Source of the DNA: Sneathiella litorea
GTDB lineage: Bacteria; Pseudomonadota; Alphaproteobacteria; Sneathiellales; Sneathiellaceae
NCBI RefSeq assembly: GCF_009882915.1
Contig: NZ_WTUW01000001.1
Coordinates: 744,357 to 808,356 of the forward strand
Direction: 5' to 3'
Length of the DNA: 64,000 bases
In this document: piece after piece, positions 1-8,438 of the stretch
How the letters are laid out: every line of letters begins with the position of its first letter
How positions within the stretch are numbered: the first letter of the stretch is position 1
The notes under the pieces: generated by a model
Databases searched by the model: none
What the model saw: the letters and a program-made list of their open reading frames with translations, nothing else
Told to the model about the DNA's origin: nothing
Program-made: the position numbers and the translations under genes

Positions 1-1053
1 CATTAGGAAGGCCGGAATACCGCCATTCACGGCCACAATTACGAAATGATTAACCAGGTCGATATGGCGCCGCCCATCGAGCAGGCCACCCCAATAGTTG
101 ATGTCTATCCCGCTGGAGCCAAAAATCCAGTAGTCACGCCATTGCGCCACTGCGACCTCAAGCAACCGGGTCCGGTACCAGGCCGTCGTCGAGTTAAGCG
201 CGAGATAGTCGATGAGATTGTAGAAATGACGGTTCGAGGCCAACTCCAGGAATATGGCGACAGCCAACATCAAATAAAGCGTTGGCTTGATCAAACTTGG
301 GCGCAGAATATACAGATTGCAGAATATCAATGTGACGATAGCAAGCCAGGGGCCGCTGGACATAGAGGCCAAGCCACCAACCGCCGCAAAGATTGCGGTA
401 AATGTGCTCATCTTCCGGACACGCGGATTACTTCGAATAGCCCAGGCGATACCGGCGATCAACATCATCGCCATACCGAAATAGATATGCACAGAGGTGC
501 TGACCTTCGCCCTCATCATCCCGAGGCGGAATTCCGGCTCTTTCGCAATCCAGACCCATGTCCGGTAGCTGTCCAGCCCGACATAGGGTGAACTGGTGGT
601 ATAGGATTCCTGCCAACCCATGACGCACATAAAGGCGGCAATGCCAAATAAGGGAAACGCCAAGCCGCCGGCATCCTGGATGGACCGGATTCCCAATCTG
701 GCGACAAAATACATCAGGACGGTATCAAATCCATAGCCAATCATCTCGATGGTTTTGGCCGATTCCGCCCCCGCCATTATTGTCGCGATAACCGTCCAGG
801 CCCATAGGAAAAACACCAAATAATCAACCGAGCAGACATTCATCCTTATATGGCGGCCCTGCACGATAAAACGGATCAAAAGCGCAAGAGCAATAAGACG
901 TGGCGCAGACATATCCGCCGGTCCCATAGGGACACGAAGATATTCCGGCCAGATCATCATGGAAACAATAAGGACACCAACCGCTGTTCCCGGCCGAACG
1001 GCCAGGGCAAGTATGCCTAAAGCAACTGTAACAAAGGCGGTTACACCGACCAT
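1..1053 (-). CDS. Wzy/O-antigen ligase-like membrane protein, C-terminally cut by window edge
   Basis: An open frame of 351 codons runs from an ATG at 1053 to the left edge without a stop, so the C-terminus is missing. The protein is strongly hydrophobic from its first residues (MVGVTAFVTVALGILALAV) and has many predicted membrane segments. It has a larger polar stretch around residues 145-175, and motifs such as TTAWYRTRLLEVA and GSSG near residue 300. This is the usual look of O-antigen polymerases/ligases (Wzy/WaaL class), which join polysaccharide repeat units at the periplasmic face. Its ATG overlaps the stop of the FrhB-like gene by one base (TAATG), so the two are translationally coupled. 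The polysaccharide cluster supports a polymerase role; polymerase versus ligase cannot be decided here. Confidence 0.72.
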   Translation of the reverse strand, partial: MVGVTAFVTVALGILALAVRPGTAVGVLIVSMMIWPEYLRVPMGPADMSAPRLIALALLIRFIVQGRHIRMNVCSVDYLVFFLWAWTVIATIMAGAESAKTIEMIGYGFDTVLMYFVARLGIRSIQDAGGLAFPLFGIAAFMCVMGWQESYTTSSPYVGLDSYRTWVWIAKEPEFRLGMMRAKVSTSVHIYFGMAMMLIAGIAWAIRSNPRVRKMSTFTAIFAAVGGLASMSSGPWLAIVTLIFCNLYILRPSLIKPTLYLMLAVAIFLELASNRHFYNLIDYLALNSTTAWYRTRLLEVAVAQWRDYWIFGSSGIDINYWGGLLDGRRHIDLVNHFVIVAVNGGIPAFLM

Positions 1054-2336
1054 TATCCCTTTTCCTTTGCTGGCGGGGTCCAGCTTTCCACATTAATCCG
1101 CTTGTTCAAGCGCTTTCTGAAAATCCTGAGAATTGTCCCGGTAATCGATTGTCTTTTTTCGTTCAGACTTAAATCGCTCCACCAGAAACGCGCCATCTTG
1201 AACCCAATATATTTGGGAACAGCCGCACCGAAAAGGCGCAGCATATGTAATCTTGCCCATACGCTCCCTCTCGACCCAAGCAAGTTTGGCTGGGATCGCG
1301 GAAAAAGCGACAGATCGTTATTTTCGAGCGTGATATAGCCCGCTGCCGCCGCATCGAGTATATACTGCCGTCCTTTTTCAGTTCGTGCAACGATCAGGGA
1401 CTTGCCGGGTTCCCCCTCCTCGATCGGCCGGTACCAAGGATCACCCACCGCGATATCCGCAAATTCGCCGGTATGATCCGGGCAGATGTAGCAGCGCCAT
1501 TGACGGTATTTCTGCAAAAAGCCCCACGACTCTGCATAGGTCATTTCGACCGACTTTTCCTCACCGGCGTTATCCTCATAAACCGCCCGCCACATACCCG
1601 GCCAGCCATTGCCCCGAAAGCGCAGGCTTTTAAGGTTTGTCGGGTCAGGGATTCTCTCCCTCTTCAGCAGATCCAGCGTTCCCTTTGTCGACGGCGTCCC
1701 GGCGCAGAAAAAGGCGATGGTCACACCGATCTTCTTGTCAAGTTCAGGATTCAGCTTCCGGGCTTTCTGAACCGCGGCAACGTCGCAGGGTTTGCCAATA
1801 AAAACAGATGGCGCTTCTTCATTCAGCATGAGATCCAGGCCATCACACGGGCTGGCAGGGGCATAACGCGAGCCGGTGGCCGCAGCAAGCTCTGGACGGC
1901 TGCGGCTTAATGTTGTTTCGTTAAGATAGGGAACATCCGCGCGGGCCTTTGTGTGGAGGACGCCTGCGAATCCCTTTTTCTCGATCCCGAATACTGCGAG
2001 GGTCGTTGCCGCGCCGCCACTGGAACCGCCCTTGCGAATGCCGTCATCGGCGGAAAAACCTTCCCAGACATCCAATACAGGGCCCCAGCCATCCACCAGT
2101 TCTTTCTGGAGACGCGGCGCATCGCTGTTATAGTCATGCGTAAGATTGGCGCCGGGGCAGGATTTCAGCGCCCGTCCCGTTTCCGCGGCCGCATCGTCTC
2201 GGACAAATGGCCGACGCCCCAGCTCCAGCGCATCGCCCATCTGAAACCGCTCTGGCTCCATGAACGCGCAGACGCCGCAACCGGTACATAGCTGACGGCT
2301 GGTAACGTCAGTAATTTCCTTGATACTCTTACTCAC
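1053..2336 (-). CDS. FrhB-like (coenzyme F420 hydrogenase beta-subunit family) iron-sulfur protein of polysaccharide cluster
   Basis: 427 aa from a GTG start, three bases after the acetyltransferase stop. The N-terminus has a ferredoxin-like CTGCGVC motif (about residues 17-23) and a further SCPG. The FrhB C-terminal domain follows, with GKPCDVAAV, FFCAG and CYICPDHTGEFADIAVGD, the cysteines expected for Fe-S and flavin binding. The family includes F420-reducing hydrogenase beta subunits and chlorophyll reductases. Relatives also sit in bacterial polysaccharide loci next to WcaK-type pyruvyl transferases, as here, where their reaction is not known to me. No F420 biosynthesis gene is in the window. 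Family assignment is firm. The substrate is unknown; a redox step on a sugar or lipid carrier is only a guess. Confidence 0.8.
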   Translation of the reverse strand: MSKSIKEITDVTSRQLCTGCGVCAFMEPERFQMGDALELGRRPFVRDDAAAETGRALKSCPGANLTHDYNSDAPRLQKELVDGWGPVLDVWEGFSADDGIRKGGSSGGAATTLAVFGIEKKGFAGVLHTKARADVPYLNETTLSRSRPELAAATGSRYAPASPCDGLDLMLNEEAPSVFIGKPCDVAAVQKARKLNPELDKKIGVTIAFFCAGTPSTKGTLDLLKRERIPDPTNLKSLRFRGNGWPGMWRAVYEDNAGEEKSVEMTYAESWGFLQKYRQWRCYICPDHTGEFADIAVGDPWYRPIEEGEPGKSLIVARTEKGRQYILDAAAAGYITLENNDLSLFPRSQPNLLGSRGSVWARLHMLRLFGAAVPKYIGFKMARFWWSDLSLNEKRQSITGTILRIFRKRLNKRINVESWTPPAKEKG

Positions 2337-2339
2337 GAC

Positions 2340-3125
2340 CTAAATCCCTGCCTTTTCGCTTTCGTCTGTTGGGAGCTCCACTTCGGGAACTATATTCTTA
2401 TCCACCTTATCCAAATTTTGAATAAACAGTGAAATCCCCTCTTTCGTGACAGGCTCCAAGAGGAGGTCATTGGCCTTCATGAGTTCAGGAAGGCTAAGGT
2501 CCCACCATTCGGATTTTTTTACCAACTCCGCCACTTCAGGCGTAAAGCGTCGGCGAAATTCCTTCGCCGGGTTGCCGGCAACAATTGCAAAATCATCAAC
2601 GTCTTTCGTAACCACTGAGTTGGCCCCGATAATCGCGCCGTCCCCGATTCTCCGGCACCCTGGCAGGATAGTGGTCCGGCTACCAATCCAAACATCATTC
2701 CCGATAATAAGGGGGTTGTCTTGATCGAGCTGGATCGTGTCCTGATCAACGATATTGAGATATCGGTTATAGAAAAACGGATGTTGCGTCAGGGTCTCAG
2801 CCGGATGGTTCCGCCTGAAAACCATCAAATCACTGCCGAAGGAGCAATAGGCCCCGATCACCGACCCAGAAGGAAAGACGCCCGGATCAAGGCAGGGACC
2901 ATAGCTATAACGTCCAACCGATACACCATAATATTGCTTCATGATCTTTCGGCGCGTCTGTGAATAGAAGAAATTTCCCTCCAACCGGTCACAGAGAGAC
3001 AAACAAATTCGACGAAGTGCACGATACTTGTAGGCGCGGAGAATCAAACTCGATAACGGGCTGAGGGACTGGTCATGCCGAAGTTGCGCCCACTCGATTT
3101 TTTCGGCTGAAAATCTGTCCTTCAT
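2340..3125 (-). CDS. Left-handed beta-helix (hexapeptide) acyltransferase
   Basis: 261 aa from the ATG at 3125; a TTG nine bases upstream is the alternative. Residues about 75-200 carry hexapeptide repeats (IGAYCSFG, IIGNDVWIG, IGDGAIIGANSVV, FAIVAGNPAKEF) typical of the CatB/WbbJ trimeric acetyltransferase fold. The NHP following FRR probably supplies the catalytic His. Such enzymes O- or N-acetylate sugars using acetyl-CoA. The gene lies between the flippase and the FrhB-like gene with short spacers, so it probably decorates the exopolysaccharide repeat unit. The first 60 residues are an extra basic region without a recognised motif. The sugar acceptor cannot be read from the sequence. Confidence 0.82.
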   Translation of the reverse strand: MKDRFSAEKIEWAQLRHDQSLSPLSSLILRAYKYRALRRICLSLCDRLEGNFFYSQTRRKIMKQYYGVSVGRYSYGPCLDPGVFPSGSVIGAYCSFGSDLMVFRRNHPAETLTQHPFFYNRYLNIVDQDTIQLDQDNPLIIGNDVWIGSRTTILPGCRRIGDGAIIGANSVVTKDVDDFAIVAGNPAKEFRRRFTPEVAELVKKSEWWDLSLPELMKANDLLLEPVTKEGISLFIQNLDKVDKNIVPEVELPTDESEKAGI

Positions 3126-3161
3126 AAATCCCAATCCATTTTGATAAACGGGCTCATCACT

Positions 3162-4601
3162 TTAGACCTGCGTCTCCGGCTGTCCTTCACCGGACTGCTT
3201 GAGCCATTTCACCAGGTCCATTGCAAAAAGCAAAAATATGCCCAAGGCAACTAGCGTCAGTAAAATCGATCCGGCAATTTCGAGAACGGGGTCCTGACCC
3301 GTTGCAAAATTGGACGACAGAACAATTGCCAGTGCGACAAGAACAATTGAAACTACGACAGATTTGTAAAGCAAAGATAAATCTACGCCAAATTTCCGGG
3401 ATAACAGAACGAGAAAGAAAATAACGGCCATTGTCTCGCCAATTATGCCCCCGATGACAATACCCAGAACTCCCCAACCCTGCCAAACAGCGATAAGTGC
3501 GAAAACGAGCGCAAAGCTTCGCACAATGTTTGCGTACAGGGGAAGTTTGGTTTGTCCGCAGGATATCGCGACAATTGTCGGCCCGGCCTTGGCCATCCTA
3601 ATCCCCTGCATTAAGGCAAGCCAGGCAATAATCGCGACGCCCCCAACATAGTCGCTTCCGAACAACAGGAGAAGGAACGCCGGTCCTGCGAGTGACAGTC
3701 CAACGCTAATTGTGATTCCAATCATCAGGCAGGCCTTGATTGTCGCGATAGAACCAGCCTCCAGTTTTTCCGGATCATCCTGCACCTTGGAGAGCATCGG
3801 CATAAAGAAGGATTGCGCCGCATTGGCGAAAACCATCGATGGGAAAAGGGTCAGAGTGAAGGCCGCACTAAACCAGCCAAGATCTTCCATGCTGTAAGCG
3901 ATACCCACAATGCCGCGGTCTGCCTGGAAAATGCCGAAGAGCAGTATCCCGTTCAACATCAGGGGCCAACCAAAAGAGAAAATCCTGTTCAGGAATTCCC
4001 GATCAATCGCCACGGAATACCGCCGTTTCGCAACGATAAATGAAAGAACGACTGTGGAAACAGCCTGCGCTGTGATGATCCACAGCATTACCCGGTAATC
4101 CTTGAAATACAGGGCAAGCGGGGCAGAGAGGGCAACCGCAATAATTTGCGGGATGCTTTCCACCAGGACAGACGGTCCGAATTTCATTTCCCGCTGGAAC
4201 CGGGCAGCATCCATATGCACGAACCCGGTTATCAACGGCAAGATAGCCAGCCATTGAAAGGCCCAGATAAGCTCCGGCAGGTCAAAAAGATGTGCGATCG
4301 GGCTTGCCACCGCATACATTATGATGGCCAGCACCACACCGCGCAGGATATTGAATGCCTGGACCGTCGCCTGAAGCTTGGGCTCATTTCCATCCGTTGC
4401 CTGAACGATCAGCCGGTCCACACCCAGCCCGGTCGACATCTGCACCAAGGCCATCGTGATGCCAAAGGTCGCCGCGATACCGAAATCTTCCACGCTGATC
4501 AGCCGCGCAATGATAATATTCCGCGCAAATGTGCTCAAAGCGCCAACTGCGCCACCGAACGAGAGAAACAATCCGCTTCTTAGATGGCCTTTAAGTAACA
4601 A
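3162..4601 (-). CDS. Wzx-type oligosaccharide flippase (MATE/MOP superfamily)
   Basis: 479 aa, hydrophobic throughout with about 12-14 membrane segments. The N-terminus (LLKGHLRSGLF..., GAVGALSTFARNIIIARL, DFGIAATFG) is the conserved opening of polysaccharide exporters of the PST/Wzx family. The family moves undecaprenyl-linked repeat units across the inner membrane. The start is a TTG at 4601 with AAGG about nine bases upstream; no ATG lies before the first membrane segment, so the non-ATG start is likely real. It follows the pyruvyl transferase gene by 18 bases in the same operon. The C-terminus ends in a short polar tail (KWLKQSGEGQPETQV). Confidence 0.87.
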   Translation of the reverse strand: MLLKGHLRSGLFLSFGGAVGALSTFARNIIIARLISVEDFGIAATFGITMALVQMSTGLGVDRLIVQATDGNEPKLQATVQAFNILRGVVLAIIMYAVASPIAHLFDLPELIWAFQWLAILPLITGFVHMDAARFQREMKFGPSVLVESIPQIIAVALSAPLALYFKDYRVMLWIITAQAVSTVVLSFIVAKRRYSVAIDREFLNRIFSFGWPLMLNGILLFGIFQADRGIVGIAYSMEDLGWFSAAFTLTLFPSMVFANAAQSFFMPMLSKVQDDPEKLEAGSIATIKACLMIGITISVGLSLAGPAFLLLLFGSDYVGGVAIIAWLALMQGIRMAKAGPTIVAISCGQTKLPLYANIVRSFALVFALIAVWQGWGVLGIVIGGIIGETMAVIFFLVLLSRKFGVDLSLLYKSVVVSIVLVALAIVLSSNFATGQDPVLEIAGSILLTLVALGIFLLFAMDLVKWLKQSGEGQPETQV

Positions 4602-4619
4602 TTTCGGTGGCCTTTCAAA

Positions 4620-5945
4620 CTAGTTGGTCTTGCTGTTCACAATATCCAGAATGCAATTCGAGATGATCGACAGCTGTTCATCAACCCGTTGTTTTACGGT
4701 GGGAAGCGATTGTTCCAGGGATGCAAGAAGATCATTTCGGCGCAAAAACGAGCCTTTCAGCCCCTCAATAACCTTTTCGGTATCAAGCGCTCTGGGGTCG
4801 AAGACTTCATCGCCCTGTCCACAAGTTTCAAAGACCCCTTTCGTTTTGTCGCTATAGGCAATGGCAGAGGTGGGAACACCCCGCGAAAGAGCGGCAATTG
4901 TCGAATGCATCCGGGTTCCGCAGAACCAGTCCATTTTCGAGATCAGCCATTTGACCTGGTTCTGGTCGAGCGTATCGGGGGAGACAAATACCCGATCCTT
5001 GTATTTTTCCTCAACCCTCATCGCCACTTTTTCACAAGCCGCGAAATCTGACTCCGTATATTGGCGATCACTCATAACATGTGGAATAAGGACAAGTTTT
5101 GCGCCGGTTTCCTGAAGAAGCCAGTCACAGAAGGCGTGAATTATCTCACTATAATCGGCCTTAAAACCATACTGGGAATAGGCCGCGGTGGGGTCGTTAT
5201 ATATAAGACCGCTGACATTCAGGCCGACAAGTGGTGTTTCCGCCCGTTTTTCCTGCACCGTCTCAAGAAGAGAGGCATCGATCAAACCCTCGGCATTGCG
5301 GATTCCGAGAGCAAAGGCGAAATCAACGCCGCTCTTGTGTTTTGCGGCATCAAACTCCTCTCCTAACATGTTTTTCAGTATATTGAAGCTGTGGGGATCA
5401 CGCGCCCAGGCCATATCCGCCCCCTTGACGGCCTTTATGGCGATCTGGTTCAACTTAGGGTCATTGTATGGGCCATATGTCTGCGGCAGCAGTACCAGCG
5501 GAATATGCCGTTTGAGGGAAATCAGTTTCGGGCGGACAACGCTCATAAAACGTTTCACGCCATATATGTCACTAAAGCTGTCCCCACCGGAGATATCAAG
5601 AACGGCGTCAAAATTGTCGATGTCCCGCACCACGGAATTCATCACTGCCCCAAACGCCCCCAAGTGCGAGGCCGCAGAAACGGTGACGATATTTTCCTGA
5701 AGATAATATCGGTGACCGGCACGAATGCCGATATGCTCCACCTCGAATTGATGCCCTTCCGAAAACAGGTGATTCTTCGAGCGTTTGCCGAGCTCATTAT
5801 CGAAGACGGAAAATCGGGCATTAGGCAGCCGCTCTGTGATGCCTTCAACAGTCGAGGCAAATAGAGCAGAGACGCCCATGTTCGATGTATCCGGCGCCGC
5901 GCCGAACAACCCGATTTTAATTTGTGATTTATTGTTGTCGGACAT
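4620..5945 (-). CDS. Polysaccharide pyruvyl transferase family protein (WcaK/CsaB-like)
   Basis: 441 aa from ATG. The N-terminus (IKIGLFGAAPDTSNMGVSAL) and the central LDISGGDSFSDIYG, LVLLPQTYGPY and ARDPHSF motifs match the polysaccharide pyruvyl transferase fold. So does the C-terminal GTRMHSTIAALSRGVP, a glycosyltransferase-B-like nucleotide or PEP binding segment. Members transfer a pyruvate ketal from PEP to a hexose of cell-surface polysaccharide, adding negative charge. It lies upstream of the flippase and downstream of the exosortase gene, on the same strand. The adjacent FrhB-like gene is a recurring partner of this family. The sugar target is unknown. Confidence 0.85.
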   Translation of the reverse strand: MSDNNKSQIKIGLFGAAPDTSNMGVSALFASTVEGITERLPNARFSVFDNELGKRSKNHLFSEGHQFEVEHIGIRAGHRYYLQENIVTVSAASHLGAFGAVMNSVVRDIDNFDAVLDISGGDSFSDIYGVKRFMSVVRPKLISLKRHIPLVLLPQTYGPYNDPKLNQIAIKAVKGADMAWARDPHSFNILKNMLGEEFDAAKHKSGVDFAFALGIRNAEGLIDASLLETVQEKRAETPLVGLNVSGLIYNDPTAAYSQYGFKADYSEIIHAFCDWLLQETGAKLVLIPHVMSDRQYTESDFAACEKVAMRVEEKYKDRVFVSPDTLDQNQVKWLISKMDWFCGTRMHSTIAALSRGVPTSAIAYSDKTKGVFETCGQGDEVFDPRALDTEKVIEGLKGSFLRRNDLLASLEQSLPTVKQRVDEQLSIISNCILDIVNSKTN

Positions 5946-5981
5946 TACTTTGTACTTACCAATTGCTATACACTTAACCGT

Positions 5982-7523
5982 CTAGTCCGGTACATATACC
6001 GGGAGAATCTTAAACAATTCTTCTGCAAATGCAGTAAGTTCCTTATCTGCAAGAACTTCCGACATGGTCGACTTCACCGGCATCGAGAGCCGAATGAGGG
6101 CACCATCCGTCCGCGCAGAGGAAAGCCCGCCCCACAGGAGATTGAATTTCGCTTTATACTCGTTCGCGATATACTTTCCGCGCTGCTTGAACCAGTAATA
6201 AACCAGTAGCTTGTCCTCGCCATGGGTCACCAGCACCCGGTTGACAGGAACCGAATGCGCGCCATTTTCAAGCGTGATTTCTGACAGTTCCTCAATCTCC
6301 CAGCCACCCGACGGGATGCAGACGCGCGGAGAATGAGGCGTACTGCCTGCGGATTGCTGGTCATAGTACCCCATAAACAGGGTAATCGGAAGCAACTCAC
6401 CGCCGCGGTAATGACCGAGAAAATAATCACTCATATTGAGGATCGTTTGTTCCACACCGGGGAGCACATCTTCCTCGGCGATCATCTCCTTAATTTTCAG
6501 AGGAAAACTGTTGAATGTGCGACGATCGGGAATTTCAGGCTCGATTCCCCGGACCATTACGATGGCCGAAGCAAAGACGGCACATATCAGCATCGCACCA
6601 ATGATCGGCCCCAGGCGCGCCGGTTTTTCTGTTTGCTGCGCTTGGGGAACAGACACCTTCAGGACACCATTCCCAATAGTCGCCTTTTCGCGTTTGCTGA
6701 GTATGAAATAGCAAACCACCAGCATGACCCCGAAGGAAAAAAGAAAGAAAACCCAGCCCTCGAAAAGGTGAAAAAATCCGTCAGAGACCGCCGTATCTGT
6801 CCATTCCGCGATCGCCCCGGTCAGGAATATCCGGACGCTGTTCATAATGATGGAAACACCCCCCGCAAGGGCAACGAAGAGGGCTCTTTTCCACAGGGGT
6901 ATATCGAACAACATCGCCAGGAGGACACCAAGCCCGATCATCGGGTAAAGATAGCGAAGGCCGGCACACGCCTCAACAACCGCCAGCTTGATGGTCCCCA
7001 TATCAATAACATTTCCGTCCTGATAGACGGAAATGTTCGCAAACCGCAATAAAGCGACGCTCATATCCGTTGAAAAAAGCTGCAAACCATAGGTCAGGTT
7101 GGCATTCAGAAAAGCCGGGGGTGGCACCACGAAAGGCAAAAGAATGAGGGACGGCAGAACAAATCGGCCATAGGTCAATCCACCAAACACAACAAACAGG
7201 CCGAGAATCATAAGAAAAAGGCTGAGATGTCGGATATTCTCTATACCTGCCTTGACCGCCAGCGCATAGACCGCCGCCGCAAGCAGACAAAAAACCAGGC
7301 CTATCCAGTTGCCCCGTCTATCATGGGAATTCAGGAGTGCGCGTCGCGCCCAGAGCAAATAGAGAGCAACAGCCAGCATCAGCGGGCCGTGGCTGAATTC
7401 CTCAACATTCATCCAGGCATCCCATAGCAAGCTGCCATCGGGTAAATAAATGAAGAGAACCACACACAGGAGGGCAGGCAACAACAGTCGCGTTCGATCA
7501 ATCGATTGTAAAACCAGCTCCAT
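5982..7523 (-). CDS. Exosortase fused to EpsI domain (XrtD-like architecture)
   Basis: 513 aa from ATG. Residues about 10-290 form an eight-segment exosortase membrane domain with the expected catalytic set: Cys186 in EACAGLRYL, Arg231 in NSVRI and His252 in FFHLFEGW. After a final membrane segment near residue 310, the C-terminal 190 residues form an EpsI domain (VLPGVEQTILNMSDYFLGHY; HSPRVCIPSGGWEIEE; VYYWFKQRG). Exosortases cleave PEP-CTERM-like tails of secreted proteins. EpsI is a polysaccharide-associated partner, often a separate protein but fused in the XrtD group. It lies inside the polysaccharide operon, as is usual. No substrate with a sorting tail was seen in the window. Confidence 0.88.
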   Translation of the reverse strand: MELVLQSIDRTRLLLPALLCVVLFIYLPDGSLLWDAWMNVEEFSHGPLMLAVALYLLWARRALLNSHDRRGNWIGLVFCLLAAAVYALAVKAGIENIRHLSLFLMILGLFVVFGGLTYGRFVLPSLILLPFVVPPPAFLNANLTYGLQLFSTDMSVALLRFANISVYQDGNVIDMGTIKLAVVEACAGLRYLYPMIGLGVLLAMLFDIPLWKRALFVALAGGVSIIMNSVRIFLTGAIAEWTDTAVSDGFFHLFEGWVFFLFSFGVMLVVCYFILSKREKATIGNGVLKVSVPQAQQTEKPARLGPIIGAMLICAVFASAIVMVRGIEPEIPDRRTFNSFPLKIKEMIAEEDVLPGVEQTILNMSDYFLGHYRGGELLPITLFMGYYDQQSAGSTPHSPRVCIPSGGWEIEELSEITLENGAHSVPVNRVLVTHGEDKLLVYYWFKQRGKYIANEYKAKFNLLWGGLSSARTDGALIRLSMPVKSTMSEVLADKELTAFAEELFKILPVYVPD

Positions 7524-7610
7524 TCATGCCCCCGCTACTATTCCATTCCTCAATCATCGCGCCAGAAATACCACAGGCAAGCTTCCTGCAATCCGACCCT
7601 CTAATGAGAC

Positions 7611-8426
7611 CTAGTAGTAGTATGTTTTTTCGACTTCCTGTGATTTATTCAGGACGACGCCCAAGAGGTTACTCGATTGCAGCTGGCGACGGCATTCCTT
7701 AACTTCACTCGGTTTGGTTTCTCCGCTCGCCACCACCATCAGAACGCAATCAACCTGCGGAAGGAAGGCAATAGCATCATCTGTCGCTTTCAAGGGTGGC
7801 AAATCAAAAATGCAGATACGCTTCTCATACCGGTCACGGAGGTCCACCACCATGGACTTGACTTTGGGTGAGGTCAGAATTTCAGTAGAATTCTTGACCG
7901 GCCGACGGTTAGGCAAAACGACAAACCGGGGAATGCCCGGATTAACCAAAGCGTCGTTAAACTCGATCTTGCCATCGAGATAGTCTGCAAAGCTGTTTTC
8001 TATCGGCAACCCCAGATAACTGGCAACCTGCGGACGGCGTAAATCGAAATCCACGAGAAGTGCGGTATAATCGGTTTGCTTGGCAATACTTAGCGCGAGA
8101 TTAATGGCGACAACCGTCTTACCGCACGCCGGCGTCGGTGAGGTGATGGCAAGTGTCCGCCAGTTGTTGGCCTCCATTTTTGCCAGAACCTGTGTTCTCA
8201 GAATATCAAAACTGATTGAGTTGGGGTCCTCGCTATCAAGCGTGATAATCCTGTTCGCTTCCAGATGGGTAATGTCGAGATCGATAACGCGTGTCTGATC
8301 GTATACAATTGGACGGTCAATAATTTCCGCATTTCGCGCAACCTTGCTCGCTGCTTTCCCGCGCACTGGAAAACTGCCGGACTGTTTTTCCTTGGCCTTG
8401 GCGATGGCTTCCTTAATACGCTCCAC
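7611..8426 (-). CDS. CpsD/CapB-like tyrosine-protein kinase (exopolysaccharide BY-kinase)
   Basis: 271 aa from a GTG start with AGGGGA five bases upstream. It is a P-loop ATPase of the MinD/BY-kinase type. A Walker A-like SPTPACGKT sits near residue 95, Walker A' in LLVDFDLRRPQ and Walker B in ICIFDLPPL. The protein ends in KTYYY, a short tyrosine cluster of the sort these kinases autophosphorylate. It follows the Wzc-like gene by 12 bases, so the pair is the split form of a Wzc co-polymerase: membrane partner plus cytoplasmic kinase. It would tune chain length and export. The Walker A has Ala-Cys where Gly-Glu is common. Confidence 0.85.
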   Translation of the reverse strand: MERIKEAIAKAKEKQSGSFPVRGKAASKVARNAEIIDRPIVYDQTRVIDLDITHLEANRIITLDSEDPNSISFDILRTQVLAKMEANNWRTLAITSPTPACGKTVVAINLALSIAKQTDYTALLVDFDLRRPQVASYLGLPIENSFADYLDGKIEFNDALVNPGIPRFVVLPNRRPVKNSTEILTSPKVKSMVVDLRDRYEKRICIFDLPPLKATDDAIAFLPQVDCVLMVVASGETKPSEVKECRRQLQSSNLLGVVLNKSQEVEKTYYY

Positions 8427-8438
8427 GTAAGTCCCCTT

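Noticed and set aside
46-591. Plus-strand open frame of 181 codons at the left edge
   Set aside because: The minus strand here carries a continuous membrane-protein frame coupled to the upstream gene; the plus frame has no motif and an atypical composition.
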